From: Isoptericola variabilis 225 | Lineage (GTDB): Bacteria > Actinomycetota > Actinomycetes > Actinomycetales > Cellulomonadaceae | Length of the DNA stretch: 64,000 nucleotides | Assembly (NCBI RefSeq): GCF_000215105.1 | Contig: NC_015588.1 | Location: 558,001-622,000 of the forward strand | Direction: 5' to 3' | Shown: piece after piece, positions 62,916 to 64,000 of the stretch | Layout: every line of letters starts with the position of its first letter | How positions within the stretch are numbered: the first letter of the stretch is position 1 | Translations under genes and position numbers: made by a program | Notes under the pieces: generated by a model | Databases searched by the model: none | Seen by the model: the letters and a program-made list of their open reading frames with translations, nothing else | What the model was told of the DNA's origin: nothing

Positions 62916-64000
62916 CCGCGACGACGTCCACGGGCACCGAGGCGGCGCCCGTCGAGACCGTGACGTGCACGATCGACGAGGTCGAGGTCACGGTCCCCAA
63001 GGGCACGCTCATCATCCGGGCCGCCGAGCAGGTCGGCATCCAGATCCCGCGGTTCTGCGACCACCCGCTGCTCGCCCCCGCGGGCGCGTGCCGGCAGTGC
63101 CTCGTCGAGGTCGCGATGCCGGACCGCGAGGGCAACGTCCGGCCCATGCCCAAGCCGCAGGCCTCGTGCACCATGGAGGTCACCCCCGGCATGGTGGTCA
63201 AGACGCAGCGCACGTCGCCCGTGGCGGAGAAGGCCCAGAACGGGGTCATGGAGCTGCTGCTCATCAACCACCCGCTCGACTGCCCCGTGTGCGACAAGGG
63301 CGGCGAGTGCCCGCTGCAGAACCAGGCCATGACGAACGGGCGCTCGACGTCGCGCTTCGAGGACGTCAAGCGCACGTTCCCCAAGCCCATCGCGATCTCG
63401 ACCGAGATCCTGCTCGACCGCGAGCGCTGCGTGCTGTGCCAGCGCTGCACGCGCTTCAGCGAGGAGATCGCCGGCGACGCGTTCATCGCGCTGCAGCAGC
63501 GCGGCGCGATGCAGCAGATCGGCCGGTTCGACGAGGCCGTGCTCGGCTACGCGCCGCCGCCCGGCGAGCACCGCTCGCCCACTCCGGTCGACAGGCCCGC
63601 GGGCGTCGCCCTCCCCGACACCTCGGGCCTGCCGTTCTCGTCCTACTTCTCGGGCAACACGGTCCAGATCTGCCCGGTCGGCGCGCTCACGGGCGCGGCG
63701 TACCGGTTCCGGGCGCGCCCGTTCGACCTGGTCTCGACGCCGAGCATCGCCGAGCACGACTCGTGCGGGTCGGCGATCCGCATCGACCACCGCCGCGGCG
63801 TCGTCCTGCGCCGGCTGTCGGGCGACGACCCGGCGGTCAACGAGGAGTGGATCACCGACAAGGACCGCTTCGCGTTCACCTGGCAGGCCGCGCCCGACCG
63901 GATCACGACGCCGCTCGTGCGCGACCGCACGCTCGACCGGTACGGCAAGGTCGTGGCGCGCGGCGAGCTGCGCCCGGCGTCGTGGGTCGAGGCTCTCGAG
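62912..64000 (+). CDS. nuoG: NADH-quinone oxidoreductase subunit G (3' partial)
   Basis: First 363 codons of the large iron-sulphur subunit; the gene runs off the window. Ligand motifs for N1b ([19 protein letters not shown] and a later cysteine), N5 ([19 protein letters not shown]-x3-C-x2-C-x5-C) and N4 ([13 protein letters not shown] plus QICPVGAL) are all present. Where many actinobacterial homologues have a CEHCASGC motif at the start of the molybdopterin-like domain, this protein has [15 protein letters not shown]. Three of the cysteines are therefore missing and the optional N7 cluster is probably absent. ATG overlaps the nuoF stop. Confidence 0.95.
   Translation, partial: MTATTSTGTEAAPVETVTCTIDEVEVTVPKGTLIIRAAEQVGIQIPRFCDHPLLAPAGACRQCLVEVAMPDREGNVRPMPKPQASCTMEVTPGMVVKTQRTSPVAEKAQNGVMELLLINHPLDCPVCDKGGECPLQNQAMTNGRSTSRFEDVKRTFPKPIAISTEILLDRERCVLCQRCTRFSEEIAGDAFIALQQRGAMQQIGRFDEAVLGYAPPPGEHRSPTPVDRPAGVALPDTSGLPFSSYFSGNTVQICPVGALTGAAYRFRARPFDLVSTPSIAEHDSCGSAIRIDHRRGVVLRRLSGDDPAVNEEWITDKDRFAFTWQAAPDRITTPLVRDRTLDRYGKVVARGELRPASWVEALE

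Overview
This window is a chromosomal segment of a very GC-rich Gram-positive actinobacterium. Its gene content (menaquinone-only respiration, NDH-1, RamB-type regulator, bS22, mycobacterial-type leucine operon, many leaderless GTG/ATG starts) points to Actinomycetota. The overall protein style suggests Micrococcales, something like Cellulomonas or a relative; the genus is an inference, not something the sequence proves. No rRNA, tRNA, intact transposase, integrase, phage gene or CRISPR array was seen. Gene density is high and no gene-free stretch exceeds 300 bases.

Layout. 1-8.0 kb: a + strand operon for branched-chain amino acid (leucine) catabolism (end of bkdC, accD1, accA1, acyl-CoA dehydrogenase, MaoC hydratase, CitE-type lyase), then a ThuA-like protein. 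8-9.5 kb: a reductase-like protein, trmL, a repeat cluster, and a complete-looking tryptophan attenuator followed only by the 3' third of a trpS gene. 9.5-13 kb: pckG divergent from a RamB-type regulator. 13-15.8 kb: small membrane proteins, one frameshifted, and an alpha/beta hydrolase. 15.8-21 kb: glpD-glpF-glpK divergent from a SorC-type regulator. 21-28 kb: N-acetylglutamate synthase, mutY, a basic-tailed membrane protein, radA-disA, a membrane protein, proC. 28-29.6 kb: a deletion-fused TetR/ABC remnant and its permease. 29.7-36.5 kb: KtrAB-type potassium uptake, AcuC, bS22, a HAD phosphatase, a glutaredoxin-like protein, Rex, and YceI with a MarR regulator. 37-39 kb: a decayed ECF sigma/anti-sigma/methyltransferase locus. 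39-44 kb: system II cytochrome c maturation (resA-ccdA-resB-ccsB) behind a histidine phosphatase. 45-57.5 kb: menaquinone biosynthesis (menA, menE, menB, menC, menD, menF, menG, a MenJ-like reductase) with an HtrA protease. 57.5-64 kb: nuoABCDEFG, cut by the window end.

The genes fit one physiological theme. Acyl-CoA, glycerol and gluconeogenic carbon flow feed a respiratory chain whose quinone, cytochrome c and NADH dehydrogenase are made from this window. A redox sensor (Rex) and apparent CRP/GlxR-like and iron-box-like sites point to coordinated control.

The most unusual content is not a protein. (1) Five places carry arrays of an 11-bp core (CGAGGTAGCGC) at a near-exact 20-bp period, always downstream of gene 3' ends and oriented toward the gene they follow. 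At four genes the core supplies the TAG stop codon. (2) Three 50-bp palindromes sit in frame, in the same orientation and reading phase, inside accA1, menE and menD. Their 42-bp cores share TGTCAG...CTGACA ends with two intergenic 42-bp palindromes. (3) A trp attenuator now precedes a decapitated trpS. (4) Several genes are broken (trpS, TetR/ABC, ECF sigma, tandem methyltransferases, an aminotransferase, a small membrane protein). Some single-base frameshifts could be assembly errors.
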